From the NCBI GenBank assembly GCA_030747595.1, contig JASLKK010000009.1, forward strand, positions 50,313 through 114,312: a stretch of DNA of 64,000 nt, given 5' to 3'. The stretch is from Acidimicrobiales bacterium (GTDB lineage: Bacteria; Actinomycetota; Acidimicrobiia; Acidimicrobiales; MedAcidi-G1). Within the stretch, counting starts at the first letter, position 1; each line of letters begins with the position of its first letter. Both the position numbers and the translations under genes were made by a program. The notes under the pieces are model-generated. The model was not told the origin of the DNA, made no database searches, and saw nothing but the letters and a program-made list of their open reading frames with translations. Below are positions 17,329 to 25,607 of this stretch, in pieces.

Positions 17329-18585
17329 CTAGAGTTCGACCCTGCGCCACGGAAGTGGGTTGACCCCGGTTCCGTAGAGCGGTTGATCGTCGGATTCGTC
17401 GCCGGCTGGAATCCGAGTGGATCCGGTGAACCGGTCAGCGAGCATGTTGTGAAACCGGTGGAGTGGCTCCTCGAAACGCGGGGAAAGGCGGCCCGGCGTG
17501 TACCCGCCGGCGGTGAGGCCCTTTTGTCCACGCTGAACGATGTCGATGTCCTCACCGTTGACGTCCAGCCAGAAATCCCGGGTGGTGGCGAAGTCCTCGT
17601 CTGCAACGTGGGGATTGGACGGCGGTAGCAACCAGGTACAGACCTCACGGGTCATGCCGGGTGCGATCGGTTCAAGGCGCATCACGAAGACGTGGTTGGG
17701 AAGGATGCTAAGGAGCACGTTCGGGAACAGCGCGATGAACCGTCCACTGGCCATATGGGATTGGTCGAGCCCCTCGGCGGGGGGCATGGTCGCCCAGTCG
17801 CCCCGCTCGTCGTTGGACAGCGGGGTGGTGGTCTGACCGCAGTACATGCCGGCGCCCTGGTAGCGGTAGTGGTCTTCGACCCTGGAGACCTTCGCCAGTT
17901 CCGGATGAACCCAGCGAAGGTGGTAGTACTCCTGGAAGTTCTCGCTGATGAGCTTCCAGTTGGATTCGATCTCCATGCACTGGGTCAAGTGACTCCGCCA
18001 ATCGGCCAGCCGGTAGCCATACAGCCGGTCGCCGAGGTCGCCGAACCATTCGTGTACCGGCGGGGTTTCTTCGGACAGGCAGACCACTAGAAGGCACTGC
18101 CAGGTATCGACCCGCACCGGGTGAAGCCCGTAGTCAGAAGGATCGAACCCGTCCACGCCAGCATCGGCGAACTTCGGAGTGGCCATGAGGGCACCGTCAC
18201 GGTCGTAGCCCCAGCGGTGATATGGGCATCGGATCATGCTGCCTAACGTGCAGTCGTCCTCGAGCAACTGGGTACCGCGATGGCTGCACGAATTCATGAA
18301 GCCTCGAAGACGACCGTCGGCGTTACGGGTGAGGATCACCGAGCGGCCGGCGACCGTTCTCACAATGGCGCTACCAGGGGAATCAAGCTCGTCGTGGAGG
18401 CCGACACAGACCCACGAGGTGGCGAAGACGCACTCTTGTTCGTCGGCGAAGAAGGACTCGTCGACGTAACAGTCGGCCGGGAGCGCGTGGGCCTCGTGGA
18501 CGGGACGCCGAGTCCCGACCCATGCCTCCTCGGTGGTCCATCGGGACTCCGGGACGAAATACAACTGTTCGGTGGAAGTGGTCAT
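17329..18585 (-). CDS. Rieske non-haem iron oxygenase, quaternary-amine (GbcA/CntA-like) type
   Basis: 418 residues. The Rieske cluster ligands are Cys100-x-His102 and Cys120-x2-His123 (SCSHRG, RCPYHRW). The mononuclear iron site is NWKLISENFQEYYHLRWVH with His222 and His227, and a later Asp in EDIDIVQRGQ. The bridging residue before the first His is Glu219, not the Asp of ring-hydroxylating dioxygenases; Glu here is a feature of oxygenases acting on carnitine, glycine betaine and related quaternary amines. It heads the sox operon, so demethylation of glycine betaine or stachydrine is the best reading. The matching reductase and dimethylglycine demethylase are not in the window. Confidence 0.88.
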   Translation of the reverse strand: MTTSTEQLYFVPESRWTTEEAWVGTRRPVHEAHALPADCYVDESFFADEQECVFATSWVCVGLHDELDSPGSAIVRTVAGRSVILTRNADGRLRGFMNSCSHRGTQLLEDDCTLGSMIRCPYHRWGYDRDGALMATPKFADAGVDGFDPSDYGLHPVRVDTWQCLLVVCLSEETPPVHEWFGDLGDRLYGYRLADWRSHLTQCMEIESNWKLISENFQEYYHLRWVHPELAKVSRVEDHYRYQGAGMYCGQTTTPLSNDERGDWATMPPAEGLDQSHMASGRFIALFPNVLLSILPNHVFVMRLEPIAPGMTREVCTWLLPPSNPHVADEDFATTRDFWLDVNGEDIDIVQRGQKGLTAGGYTPGRLSPRFEEPLHRFHNMLADRFTGSTRIPAGDESDDQPLYGTGVNPLPWRRVEL

Positions 18586-18650
18586 ACAGCAAAGGGAGTC
18601 GCATTCGTGATCATCTGTCCACGGCGACAACGGCGCGACGGTACGCCCGG

Positions 18651-18688
18651 TTTCACTCTGTGTAAAGCATGAGTAATCTCATGGGACC
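18651..18688 (+). promoter_or_regulatory. Promoter and palindromic operator in front of the LysR gene
   Basis: TTTCAC (18651-18656), 17 nt, TAATCT (18674-18679) and 9 nt to the ATG at 18689. The -10 lies inside a perfect inverted repeat CATGAG-TAAT-CTCATG (18668-18683), 16 bp long with 6-bp arms, ending 5 nt before the start codon. A second imperfect dyad, TTTCAC-TCT-GTGTAAA (18651-18666), is adjacent. Both lie in the 103-bp region shared with the divergent Rieske-sox operon and are good candidates for the LysR regulator's binding sites. Confidence 0.6.
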
Positions 18689-19636
18689 ATGAATCAGATC
18701 ACTACCCACCAGTCCGGCGCAAGCGGCCCGACATCAAGGACCGGAGACCTCCCGTCGATCCAAGGACTGAACACGTTCGCCATAGTGGCACGACATGAAA
18801 GTTTCTCTAGCGCGGCAGACGAACTAGAGATCGGCCAGTCGGCGATCAGCCACGCCATCCGCCAGTTGGAACGATGGTTCGGTTGCGCCCTGTTCGATCG
18901 AGACCACCGGGGGATACGCCTCACCGCAGAGGGTCGGATCCTGGCTGACGGCGTGGGTGCCGGTCTGGCCCGTGTCCACCAAGCGGTCCGAGACGTCCAA
19001 TACCTCCACGACCACCTCACCGAGGTGGTGACCATCTCGGTATCCACGGCCACGGCCAGCAACTGGCTGATTCCCCGTCTGACCCGATTCAAGGCCGATC
19101 ACCCGGAGATCGACGTGCGATGTGTCACCACGGATTCGGATCGCAATTTTGACACCGGATCGGTCGACCTGTTCATCCCAGTTGGTCGGGCCCGTTGGCC
19201 GGGCTGCCAACGATGGGCCCTGACCGACGAGACCGTCTATCCGGTCTGCAGCCCGGAGTACGCCGCATCCGTCGGGCCGATGCCGTGGACATCCGATCAG
19301 TTGATGGGAGCGGACCTTCTGGCGCTTCAGGAACGACACCGATCCCGGATGCGATGGTCCGAGTGGTTAGCCGCCGCCGGCTCCGGTGTGCTGGGCGGGG
19401 CAGGTCAAGGCATCACCAATGACTACTCGGTACTGCTCCACGCCGCCATGGAGGGGCAGGGGGTTGCCCTTGGATGGCACCACCTGGTGTCCGACCTGGT
19501 AGCGCAGGGGCGCCTCGTGCGACCGATGGCTGAGGCGGTCACCACTGACGAGCCGTTGTGGCTGAACGCACCGCCGGGCCGCTCCCTCGACTCCGCCACT
19601 GAACTGCTGCGCGACTGGCTGCTCGACCACGCTTGA
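18689..19636 (+). CDS. LysR-type regulator (GcvA-like) of the Rieske-sox operon
   Basis: 315 residues: winged helix-turn-helix about 24-85 (LNTFAIVARHESFSSAADELEIGQSAISHAIRQLE), linker helix, then a periplasmic-binding-like effector domain with TVYPVCSPEY and NDYSVLLHAAMEGQGVALGW, a layout close to GcvA/AmpR-group regulators. LysR proteins bind between divergent promoters and respond to a pathway metabolite. Divergent orientation to the Rieske-sox genes, plus dyads in between, makes control of amine demethylation very likely (inference from context). A short unstructured N-terminal extension of about 20 residues precedes the DNA-binding domain. Confidence 0.92.
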   Translation: MNQITTHQSGASGPTSRTGDLPSIQGLNTFAIVARHESFSSAADELEIGQSAISHAIRQLERWFGCALFDRDHRGIRLTAEGRILADGVGAGLARVHQAVRDVQYLHDHLTEVVTISVSTATASNWLIPRLTRFKADHPEIDVRCVTTDSDRNFDTGSVDLFIPVGRARWPGCQRWALTDETVYPVCSPEYAASVGPMPWTSDQLMGADLLALQERHRSRMRWSEWLAAAGSGVLGGAGQGITNDYSVLLHAAMEGQGVALGWHHLVSDLVAQGRLVRPMAEAVTTDEPLWLNAPPGRSLDSATELLRDWLLDHA

Positions 19637-19661
19637 GGAAGTGCCGGCTGGGGGGCCGACC

Positions 19662-19673
19662 TAGGGTGCGGCC
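19662..19673 (+). promoter_or_regulatory. Leaderless -10 of upp
   Basis: TAGGGT (19662-19667) ends 6 nt before the ATG at 19674, the same hexamer and spacing as the MarR gene. The gap to the LysR stop is only 37 bp and no ribosome site is present. Confidence 0.55.
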
Positions 19674-20312
19674 ATGAATGAACCCGCCATCTCCGGCCTG
19701 CATGTCATCGACCATCCGCTGGTGGCCCACAAGCTCACCCAGATGCGACGGGTCGAGACGCCCAGTGGGCAGTTCCGATCCCTGCTGACCGAGATCAGTC
19801 TCCTCTTGGCTTACGAGGTGACACGTGACCTCGAGCTACGAAACGTCCGGATCACCACGCCGATGACCGAAACCGATCAGCCGGAACTGGTCGAGGATCC
19901 GGTGGTGGTGTCGATCCTCCGGGCCGGCAACGGGCTACTCGACGGCGTGCTCCAGGTGATCCCTTCGGCCCGGGTAGGCCATGTCGGCCTCTATAGGGAC
20001 CACGACACCCTCGAAGCTGTCGAGTACTACTGCAAGTTCCCTCCGCTGAAAGGCCGAACGATCATCGTGGTGGACCCCATGTTGGCTACCGGCAACTCAG
20101 CCGCCGCGGCCCTCGACCGAATAAAGCTCGACGGGCCGGCGTCGATTCGGTTTCTGTGCCTCCTGGCAGCCCCGGAGGGCATCGAGGCTCTTCAGGTCGC
20201 CCATCCCGACGTGGCCATCTGGACGGCATCGGTCGACGAATGTCTAAACGAGGTTGGCTACATCGTTCCCGGGCTTGGAGACGCCGGTGACCGGATCTTC
20301 GGGACGACTTGA
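19674..20312 (+). CDS. upp: Uracil phosphoribosyltransferase
   Basis: 212 residues, matching the family. Converts uracil and PRPP to UMP in pyrimidine salvage. The PRPP loop is [16 protein letters not shown] (about 138-153) and the uracil-binding C-terminus [17 protein letters not shown] is intact; [18 protein letters not shown] is the other conserved block. It is followed after only 15 bp by the polysaccharide deacetylase gene, so the two may be co-transcribed although they have no shared role. Confidence 0.97.
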   Translation: MNEPAISGLHVIDHPLVAHKLTQMRRVETPSGQFRSLLTEISLLLAYEVTRDLELRNVRITTPMTETDQPELVEDPVVVSILRAGNGLLDGVLQVIPSARVGHVGLYRDHDTLEAVEYYCKFPPLKGRTIIVVDPMLATGNSAAAALDRIKLDGPASIRFLCLLAAPEGIEALQVAHPDVAIWTASVDECLNEVGYIVPGLGDAGDRIFGTT

Positions 20313-20327
20313 TTCGGGGTTGTTTCG

Positions 20328-21416
20328 GTGAAACAAGTTCACGTTGGCGGCCGGCTGGGTGCCGCCGTGCTGATCCTGATGGCCTTCGGCCTGATGGCTG
20401 CCCTGACCACTGGACCGGCGCGAGCGGCCCCGACTGGTCTGGTGGATGTCGGTGAAGTGGAGGACACCGGGGCCGAGATCGGTGGGGCCGACGGCCACCC
20501 GACCAGCCGAGACCCCGGGGTCGTCTACCTGACTTTCGACGACGGTCCCGACCAACTCTTCACCCCGATCCTGCTGGACCTGCTGGATCGGCACGGCGCC
20601 CGCGCCACCTTCTTCCTCCTGGGACGGAACCTGGCAGCCCGGTGGGGGAGTGACGAGGTTCAGGACCTGTTGAACCGGGGGCATGCGGTCGGCAATCACT
20701 CCACTCACCACCGGAAGTTGACCGAACAGGATCCATGGAGCGTGGCCGCTGATCTCGAGGAAGCGTCGCTTCTACTGGCCGACCGGACTGGATTCCGACC
20801 CTCGTGCTGGCGTGCGCCCTACGGCGACCTTAACGAGATGGTCCACTCGGTGGCCGGTTCGCTGGACATGACCCATGTCGGCTGGACTGCCGATCCACAG
20901 GAGTGGCTCAACCCCTGGGTACCAGTAGTTGTTGACTACTTGACCCGAAAGCGGCGCGACGGTGCGGTGGTGTTGCTTCACGACCGGAAGTGGCTGTCGC
21001 TCCACATCGTGGACGACCTGCTACCGGTATTCCACGACGACGGATGGAGGTTCGATGCCTTGCCGACTTGTCGTGCCCCGGGGGAACGTGAAGCCCGGAT
21101 GGCGACCCGGGGGAGCGATGCCACGCCGGTTGGCCGGGTGGATCGGGTAGCGACCGTCGGTGCTGTCCTGGAGGTCACGGGTTGGGCTTACGACGCCGAC
21201 GCCCCGAGGGGCGGTCTGGACATCCGCGTGAGTGTGGGCGACCCCGACCAGGAGGCACCGACCACGACGGCGTCCCGGACAGGATCAGACCACGACTTCA
21301 TCGTTCACCTGGACGAGGTTCCCGACGCCCTAATTTGCGTGTGGGCGGTTGACGCCGGACGACGACAGGACGCTTCCCTTGGTTGTCATCGCCCCGAGAT
21401 CGCCCCCGAGGGGTGA
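20328..21416 (+). CDS. Secreted polysaccharide deacetylase (NodB domain)
   Basis: 362 residues from a GTG start. An N-terminal signal peptide (hydrophobic core 11-30, likely cleavage after ARA) directs export. The NodB carbohydrate-esterase family 4 domain (about 64-245) has YLTFDDGPD with Asp71/Asp72, metal ligands His124 and His128 in NHSTHH, RAPYG, and the LLHD end motif. A C-terminal beta domain (about 265-355), GAVLEVTGWAYDADAP, resembles accessory domains of actinobacterial wall enzymes. The enzyme should remove N-acetyl groups from peptidoglycan or another surface glycan. Second gene after upp. Confidence 0.92.
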   Translation: MKQVHVGGRLGAAVLILMAFGLMAALTTGPARAAPTGLVDVGEVEDTGAEIGGADGHPTSRDPGVVYLTFDDGPDQLFTPILLDLLDRHGARATFFLLGRNLAARWGSDEVQDLLNRGHAVGNHSTHHRKLTEQDPWSVAADLEEASLLLADRTGFRPSCWRAPYGDLNEMVHSVAGSLDMTHVGWTADPQEWLNPWVPVVVDYLTRKRRDGAVVLLHDRKWLSLHIVDDLLPVFHDDGWRFDALPTCRAPGEREARMATRGSDATPVGRVDRVATVGAVLEVTGWAYDADAPRGGLDIRVSVGDPDQEAPTTTASRTGSDHDFIVHLDEVPDALICVWAVDAGRRQDASLGCHRPEIAPEG

Positions 21417-21438
21417 TGACACCCGTACCCTCCGTCGG

Positions 21439-22116
21439 GTGACACGGCAGTTTCCCAACGGGCCACCCGTAGACGAGGCAACGGCCCTCCTGTCCGTTCA
21501 GCACCGGGTGGCCCGCGCCATGAGCTTGGTGACCCGGCTCGAGATCGGGCCCCCACCCGATGTCACGCCCGGTCCGGTCATCCACGCAGCCAACCACCGG
21601 AGTCTGGCTGACCTCCTCCTGGCGGCCAATACATTCAGCCGTTGGGGATGGCCCATCCGCCCCCTGGTGGCCGGCTCGTACTTCAAGCGGGCGGGCATCG
21701 GTTGGCTGCTCAAGCGTCTACGTTGCATTCCAGTCGATGGCACGGAAGCGCTGGAGCTGGCCACCGATGCGCTGCACCAGGGATGGTCGGTGGCGATTAT
21801 GCCGGAGGGTCGGATCGTGCCCGAAGCGGAATGGGCCCCGACCGGGGTGGGGCGTGCCCGTTCGGGGATTGGACGTCTGGCCATGGACACCGGCCTCCCG
21901 GTGGTGGCTATCGGCGCCAGCGGTACTGAACGCTTCTGGCCCCGCGGGGCGTCCATGCCTCGGATTAGGCCGGGTCACCGATTTCCTCTAGCCGTGAGCT
22001 CCGAGGTGGTGGGTGTCATTGCCGACGAGGCGGCCCGGGATGCAACCGACCGGATCATGGAGGCCATCGCCCGTCAGGTTGTCGAGTCGGATCGCAAGAC
22101 CGGTCGAGTTGCCTGA
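21439..22116 (+). CDS. 1-acyl-glycerol-3-phosphate acyltransferase-like protein (PlsC domain)
   Basis: About 225 residues if started at the GTG at 21439; the frame is open back to 21349, inside the deacetylase gene, and neither start has a ribosome site, so the N-terminus is uncertain. The acyltransferase HX4D motif is His53 to Asp58 (NHRSLAD), with the second block IMPEGRIVPE in place of the usual PEGTRS and a later PVVAIGASGT. Such enzymes acylate lysophosphatidic acid or similar acceptors at the inner membrane face. No clear membrane anchor is seen. Same strand as the deacetylase, 22 bp downstream. Confidence 0.85.
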   Translation: MTRQFPNGPPVDEATALLSVQHRVARAMSLVTRLEIGPPPDVTPGPVIHAANHRSLADLLLAANTFSRWGWPIRPLVAGSYFKRAGIGWLLKRLRCIPVDGTEALELATDALHQGWSVAIMPEGRIVPEAEWAPTGVGRARSGIGRLAMDTGLPVVAIGASGTERFWPRGASMPRIRPGHRFPLAVSSEVVGVIADEAARDATDRIMEAIARQVVESDRKTGRVA

Positions 22117-22244
22117 GGGCTGGTGGATAAACCCTGAACGTGTCTGTAAGGGGCCCACGCGCCGAAGTCCGTTCGCAGGGCCTCGGAGACGAGCACCGTT
22201 TCCGGCGGGCTTTCGACAGTTCGGCGTTCGTCCAGCGCCGACCC

Positions 22245-22278
22245 TTGCTATGTCACTTCGGGCTCCTATTGTCCGTTC
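22245..22278 (+). promoter_or_regulatory. Leaderless promoter of the second TauD-type gene
   Basis: TTGCTA (22245-22250), 16 nt, TATTGT (22267-22272), then 6 nt to the ATG at 22279. The -35 hexamer equals the one in front of the MarR gene. The rest of the 162-bp gap after plsC shows no gene or strong hairpin. Confidence 0.6.
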
Positions 22279-23262
22279 ATGTCGTCTACACCCGTGCCCG
22301 CCGTCGAGGTTGAGGTACTGGCCACCTACGACTCCTCGGCAGACCTCGAGGGGAAGCGGAGGTGGACGCCGGACAAGCGAATGCAACTCGGTCCCGTGGG
22401 TCACATCGCTGACGAGCGTGAGCTCCTGCTGGGCCGTTCCTGGGAACACTTCGACGCCCACCTTGTGGCTCCGACGGTTGGAGCGGTGCTGCACGGCGTC
22501 GACCTGTCTGGCGACCTGCCAATCGAGGTCATCGACGATGTCCAGATCGCGCTGGACACCTACAAGGTCGTCTTCTTCCGTGAACAGCACTTGACCAAGG
22601 ACCAGCACTTGAGACTCGCTCGGCGGTTCGGCGAGTTGGAGGTCCACCCGTTCCTTCCATCCGACGACTTTCAGCCGGAGCTGGTCCGTTTCGACAAAGG
22701 CCCAGACGTCGGCGGCTATGAGAACAACTGGCACCATGACGTGACCTGGAGAGAAAGGCCCTCGAAGTCGACCATCCTGCGGTGCGTCGAGGCGCCACCG
22801 ATCGGTGGAGACACCTTGTTCGCTGACATGTGTGCCGCACACGACGGGCTTCCCGGCGACCTGCGAGCCGAGATCGACGGTCTCTCGGCGGTCCATTCTT
22901 TCGAGCGGTCGTTCGGCTCGCAGGTGCCCGATGAACGCAAGGACGAGTTTCGAGCCCTTTACCCAGAAGTCGAACACCCTGTGGTCTGCACTCATGATCG
23001 AACCGGCCGTCAGTTTCTCTATGTGAACAGAGTCTTCGTAGATCGATTCGTTGGCCGCAGCCATGGGGAAAGTATTGACCTATTGGACCGCCTCTGTCGA
23101 CAGACGGATTACCCCGAATACCAGTGCCGTTTTCGCTGGGAACCAGGGTCTATCGCCTTCTGGGACAACCGGTCCGTCCAGCATTACGCGAGCAGCGACT
23201 ACTGGCCCGCCGTGCGAGTCATGGAACGTGCCAGCATCAGGGGAGAACGCCCCGTCGCCTAA
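22279..23262 (+). CDS. TauD/TfdA-family Fe(II)/2-oxoglutarate dioxygenase
   Basis: 327 residues. Iron ligands are His152 and Asp154 (NWHHDVTW) and His302 (VQHYAS), with Arg313/Arg317 for 2-oxoglutarate; the core is closer to canonical taurine dioxygenase than the gene at 2506 (GELEVHPFLPSDDFQPELVRF, APPIGGDTLFADM). An extra N-terminal segment of about 55 residues (ATYDSSADLEGKRRW) precedes the jelly-roll; it is not a signal peptide. Substrate could be a sulfonate, alkyl sulfate or other small acid. The gene is monocistronic and convergent with the flavodoxin-like gene. Confidence 0.92.
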   Translation: MSSTPVPAVEVEVLATYDSSADLEGKRRWTPDKRMQLGPVGHIADERELLLGRSWEHFDAHLVAPTVGAVLHGVDLSGDLPIEVIDDVQIALDTYKVVFFREQHLTKDQHLRLARRFGELEVHPFLPSDDFQPELVRFDKGPDVGGYENNWHHDVTWRERPSKSTILRCVEAPPIGGDTLFADMCAAHDGLPGDLRAEIDGLSAVHSFERSFGSQVPDERKDEFRALYPEVEHPVVCTHDRTGRQFLYVNRVFVDRFVGRSHGESIDLLDRLCRQTDYPEYQCRFRWEPGSIAFWDNRSVQHYASSDYWPAVRVMERASIRGERPVA

Positions 23263-23295
23263 TGCAGGCAGTATTGGACGCTTTTAGGAGTCCTG

Positions 23296-23787
23296 TTACC
23301 AGAGGCCGGTGCTCATGCCTCCGGCCAACGTTGCTCCCAGCTCAGTGGCTGCTTCTAGGTCGGCATCGGTGACGTCCCCCGTCACCACTAACGGCGGTAT
23401 GACTGCCCGCCAGTCCAGACCAGTGGCCAGCGGGACCACGGCCTCAACCGCTGCAGATCCACCTCCCCCAGCCTTGACGAGGAGTCCGTAGGGCCGGGCT
23501 CTTGTGTGTTCCAGGCACGGGTAGTAGGTCCGATCGAAGAAGTCTTTCAAGGCTCCGGACATGTACCCGAAGTTCTCCGGGGTGGCTAGGAGGTAGCCGT
23601 CAGCGCCCAGGACGTCGTCGACGTCGGCTTCGAACGCTCCGCGGACGACCACGTCGACATGCATGCCGGCGGTTGCAGCTATTGCCGGGTCCCGAGCACC
23701 GGCAACTGCAGCGTCCACCAGCATTTGGGTCCCGCCAGAAGCAGAATGCAGGACCACCAGCAGTTGGAGCGTCTCGTCGTCTGTCAC
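23296..23787 (-). CDS. Flavodoxin-fold NAD(P)H-dependent oxidoreductase-like protein
   Basis: About 163 residues from a GTG at 23787; the frame extends upstream into menB, so the true start is not certain. The FMN-phosphate loop is VVLHSASGGT (11-20) and the flavin-contact segment ATPENFGYMSGALKDFFDR (68-86) is clear. Members are small flavoproteins or quinone/FMN reductases. It lies 28 bp after menB on the same strand, so it may be co-transcribed, which would fit a quinone-related redox role (inference). Confidence 0.85.
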   Translation of the reverse strand: MTDDETLQLLVVLHSASGGTQMLVDAAVAGARDPAIAATAGMHVDVVVRGAFEADVDDVLGADGYLLATPENFGYMSGALKDFFDRTYYPCLEHTRARPYGLLVKAGGGGSAAVEAVVPLATGLDWRAVIPPLVVTGDVTDADLEAATELGATLAGGMSTGLW

Positions 23788-23815
23788 CGGGGCAGGGTCT
23801 TCATCTGAGATGGGT

Positions 23816-24739
23816 TCAGAAGTGATACGGGAAGTCGTCGAAGTCCTGGGGGCGCTTCTCCAGGAAGGCGTCACGACCCTCCCGGGCCTCGTCGGTGCCG
23901 TAGGCCAAACGGGTGGCCTCGCCGGCGAACACCTGCTGGCCAACCAGCCCGTCATCAATGAGGTTGAACGAGAATTTGAGCATTCTTTGAGCCATCGGAC
24001 TCTTTGCGTTGATGGCGGCTGCCCACTCGAGGGCCGCCTCCTCAAGTCGTTCGTGCTCGACGACCTCGTTGACGGCGCCCATGGCATGCATTTGCTCCGC
24101 GTCGTATTCCCGACCGAGGAAGAAAATTTCCCGGGCGAACTTTTGTCCCACCTGGCGTGCCAGGTATGCCGATCCGAAGCCACCGTCGAAACTGGCCACA
24201 TCGGCGTCGGTTTGCTTGAATTTCGCGTGCTGCCGACTGGCCAGAGTGAGGTCGGCCACCACGTGGAGGCTGTGACCACCGCCGGCCGCCCAGCCGGGCA
24301 CCACGGCGATGACAACCTTGGGCATGAACCGGATAAGTCGTTGCACTTCGAGAATATGGAGGCGACCAGTGCGCGCGGGATCCACCGACTCAGCGGTGTC
24401 TCCGTCGGCGTAGCGGTAACCGTCCGTTCCGCGGATCCGTTGGTCGCCGCCCGAGCAAAAGGCCCAACCGCCGTCACTGCTGGACGGACCGTTGCCGGTT
24501 AACAGGACGGTGCCCACGTCGGAACTCATCCGGGCATGGTCCAAGACCCTGAACAACTCGTCGACCGTGTGCGGTCGGAAGGCGTTCCGCACCTCTGGCC
24601 GATCAAAGGCGATCCGCACTGTGGCCTGGTCCACGGCCCGGTGGTAGGTCAGGTCGGTCAGGTCGAAGCCCGGCACCACCTCCCACCTACTGGGATCGAA
24701 GATCGCTGAAATCGTGCGGTCCGAATCGTCCGTCGTCAT
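23816..24739 (-). CDS. menB: 1,4-dihydroxy-2-naphthoyl-CoA synthase
   Basis: 307 residues from the ATG at 24739. The crotonase-fold enzyme closes the second ring of menaquinone from o-succinylbenzoyl-CoA. The sequence is strongly actinobacterial MenB: IFDPSRWEVVPGF near the N-terminus, AFCSGGDQRIRGTDGYRY, RLHILEVQRLIRFMPKVVIA, GWAAGGGHSLHVVADLTLAS, DADVASFDGGFGSAYLARQ and the C-terminal FLEKRPQDFDDFPYHF. The organism therefore likely respires with menaquinone. No other men gene is in the window. Confidence 0.97.
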   Translation of the reverse strand: MTTDDSDRTISAIFDPSRWEVVPGFDLTDLTYHRAVDQATVRIAFDRPEVRNAFRPHTVDELFRVLDHARMSSDVGTVLLTGNGPSSSDGGWAFCSGGDQRIRGTDGYRYADGDTAESVDPARTGRLHILEVQRLIRFMPKVVIAVVPGWAAGGGHSLHVVADLTLASRQHAKFKQTDADVASFDGGFGSAYLARQVGQKFAREIFFLGREYDAEQMHAMGAVNEVVEHERLEEAALEWAAAINAKSPMAQRMLKFSFNLIDDGLVGQQVFAGEATRLAYGTDEAREGRDAFLEKRPQDFDDFPYHF

Positions 24740-24753
24740 GGGCCGGGAGCATA
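24740..24753 (-). promoter_or_regulatory. Near-leaderless -10 of menB
   Basis: TATGCT (24753-24748) lies 8 nt before the menB ATG with no ribosome site. The -35 position is not recognisable. Confidence 0.4.
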
Positions 24754-24842
24754 GGACCGGATCTAGATCGGGCTGGAACCAGCCCCGCGATCGCTCCGTC
24801 GATATCCGGCATTCCTGCTGAAGAAGCGCCAGCTCAGGGCAT

Positions 24843-25607
24843 CTAGGGCACCCCAAAACCGGATAGGCATTCCTCAAGGGCACTTGGCGTGCCCGGCGCC
24901 AGACTTAGAGCTTCACTCAGTCCCATAGCCTGTAAATCGTCATAAGTGACGGGCATCATCTTCGACACCGCTGCATCTATCCAGGTGTCGTCTGGCACCG
25001 CCAATGCCGAGGTTGACGACTGATCGCCGAAACCGGTGATCACGGCCATGCCCGTTGGCCCTACGTCCAGCGTGGTGACCGTGAGGTCAGGCCGGTTCTC
25101 CCGGAGGAGCACGACCGCCTTCCATACGTCACCGCTCCACACGGCTGTCATCCGATCACGGGTGGACGTGGCAGCGTCGATCGGCAGGACGTCATGGACC
25201 AGCACCACCGTTCCCGGATGGGCGTAAGGCTCGATGGCCAGAACATCAGCCATCGCCACCTCGAAGTGATGCAGTCCGTCAACGAACGCCAGGTCCACCG
25301 AACCACCCAGGAGACCTGTGACGTCGTGAGACTTGAAGAACTCCTCAGAGGTGGCGGCAACCATCGTCCAGTCGGGATGGTCGAGGGCCGTGACCAGCGG
25401 TTCTGGGTCGACTCCCACGATCTTGGTCTGGGGTCGAACGAGGCCAAGCGAGTGTCCCTGATTGACGCCGATTTCCAGGTAGCGGACTGGTCGTAACCGT
25501 CGGTGTACGTCGACCAGGAGGTGGAAGTACGTCGGATAATCGACGTCTCCGGCTGCCGATACGGGCAGTTCAGCTACCGGATCTTCGTTCAATGGGTCCG
25601 TTGCCAC
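24843..25607 (-). CDS. Class I SAM-dependent methyltransferase
   Basis: 254 residues from a GTG at 25607 that overlaps the end of the TylF-type gene by 19 nt. The Rossmann methyltransferase core shows motif I YLEIGVNQGHSL (44-55), acidic motif II VGVDPEP, motif III VDLAFVDGLHHFE and VVLVHDVLP, as in the Methyltransf_24 group that often modifies sugars or natural products. The C-terminal 70 residues are variable. Together with its overlapping partner it suggests a two-step methylation of one metabolite or glycan; no scaffold-making genes are nearby. Substrate unknown. Confidence 0.87.
   Translation of the reverse strand: MATDPLNEDPVAELPVSAAGDVDYPTYFHLLVDVHRRLRPVRYLEIGVNQGHSLGLVRPQTKIVGVDPEPLVTALDHPDWTMVAATSEEFFKSHDVTGLLGGSVDLAFVDGLHHFEVAMADVLAIEPYAHPGTVVLVHDVLPIDAATSTRDRMTAVWSGDVWKAVVLLRENRPDLTVTTLDVGPTGMAVITGFGDQSSTSALAVPDDTWIDAAVSKMMPVTYDDLQAMGLSEALSLAPGTPSALEECLSGFGVP

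Noticed and set aside
18586..18688. Riboswitch (glycine-type) controlling the Rieske-sox operon
   Set aside because: The 103-bp gap contains dyads and a promoter but no conserved riboswitch core that I can recognise, and it is too short for a tandem glycine aptamer plus promoters.
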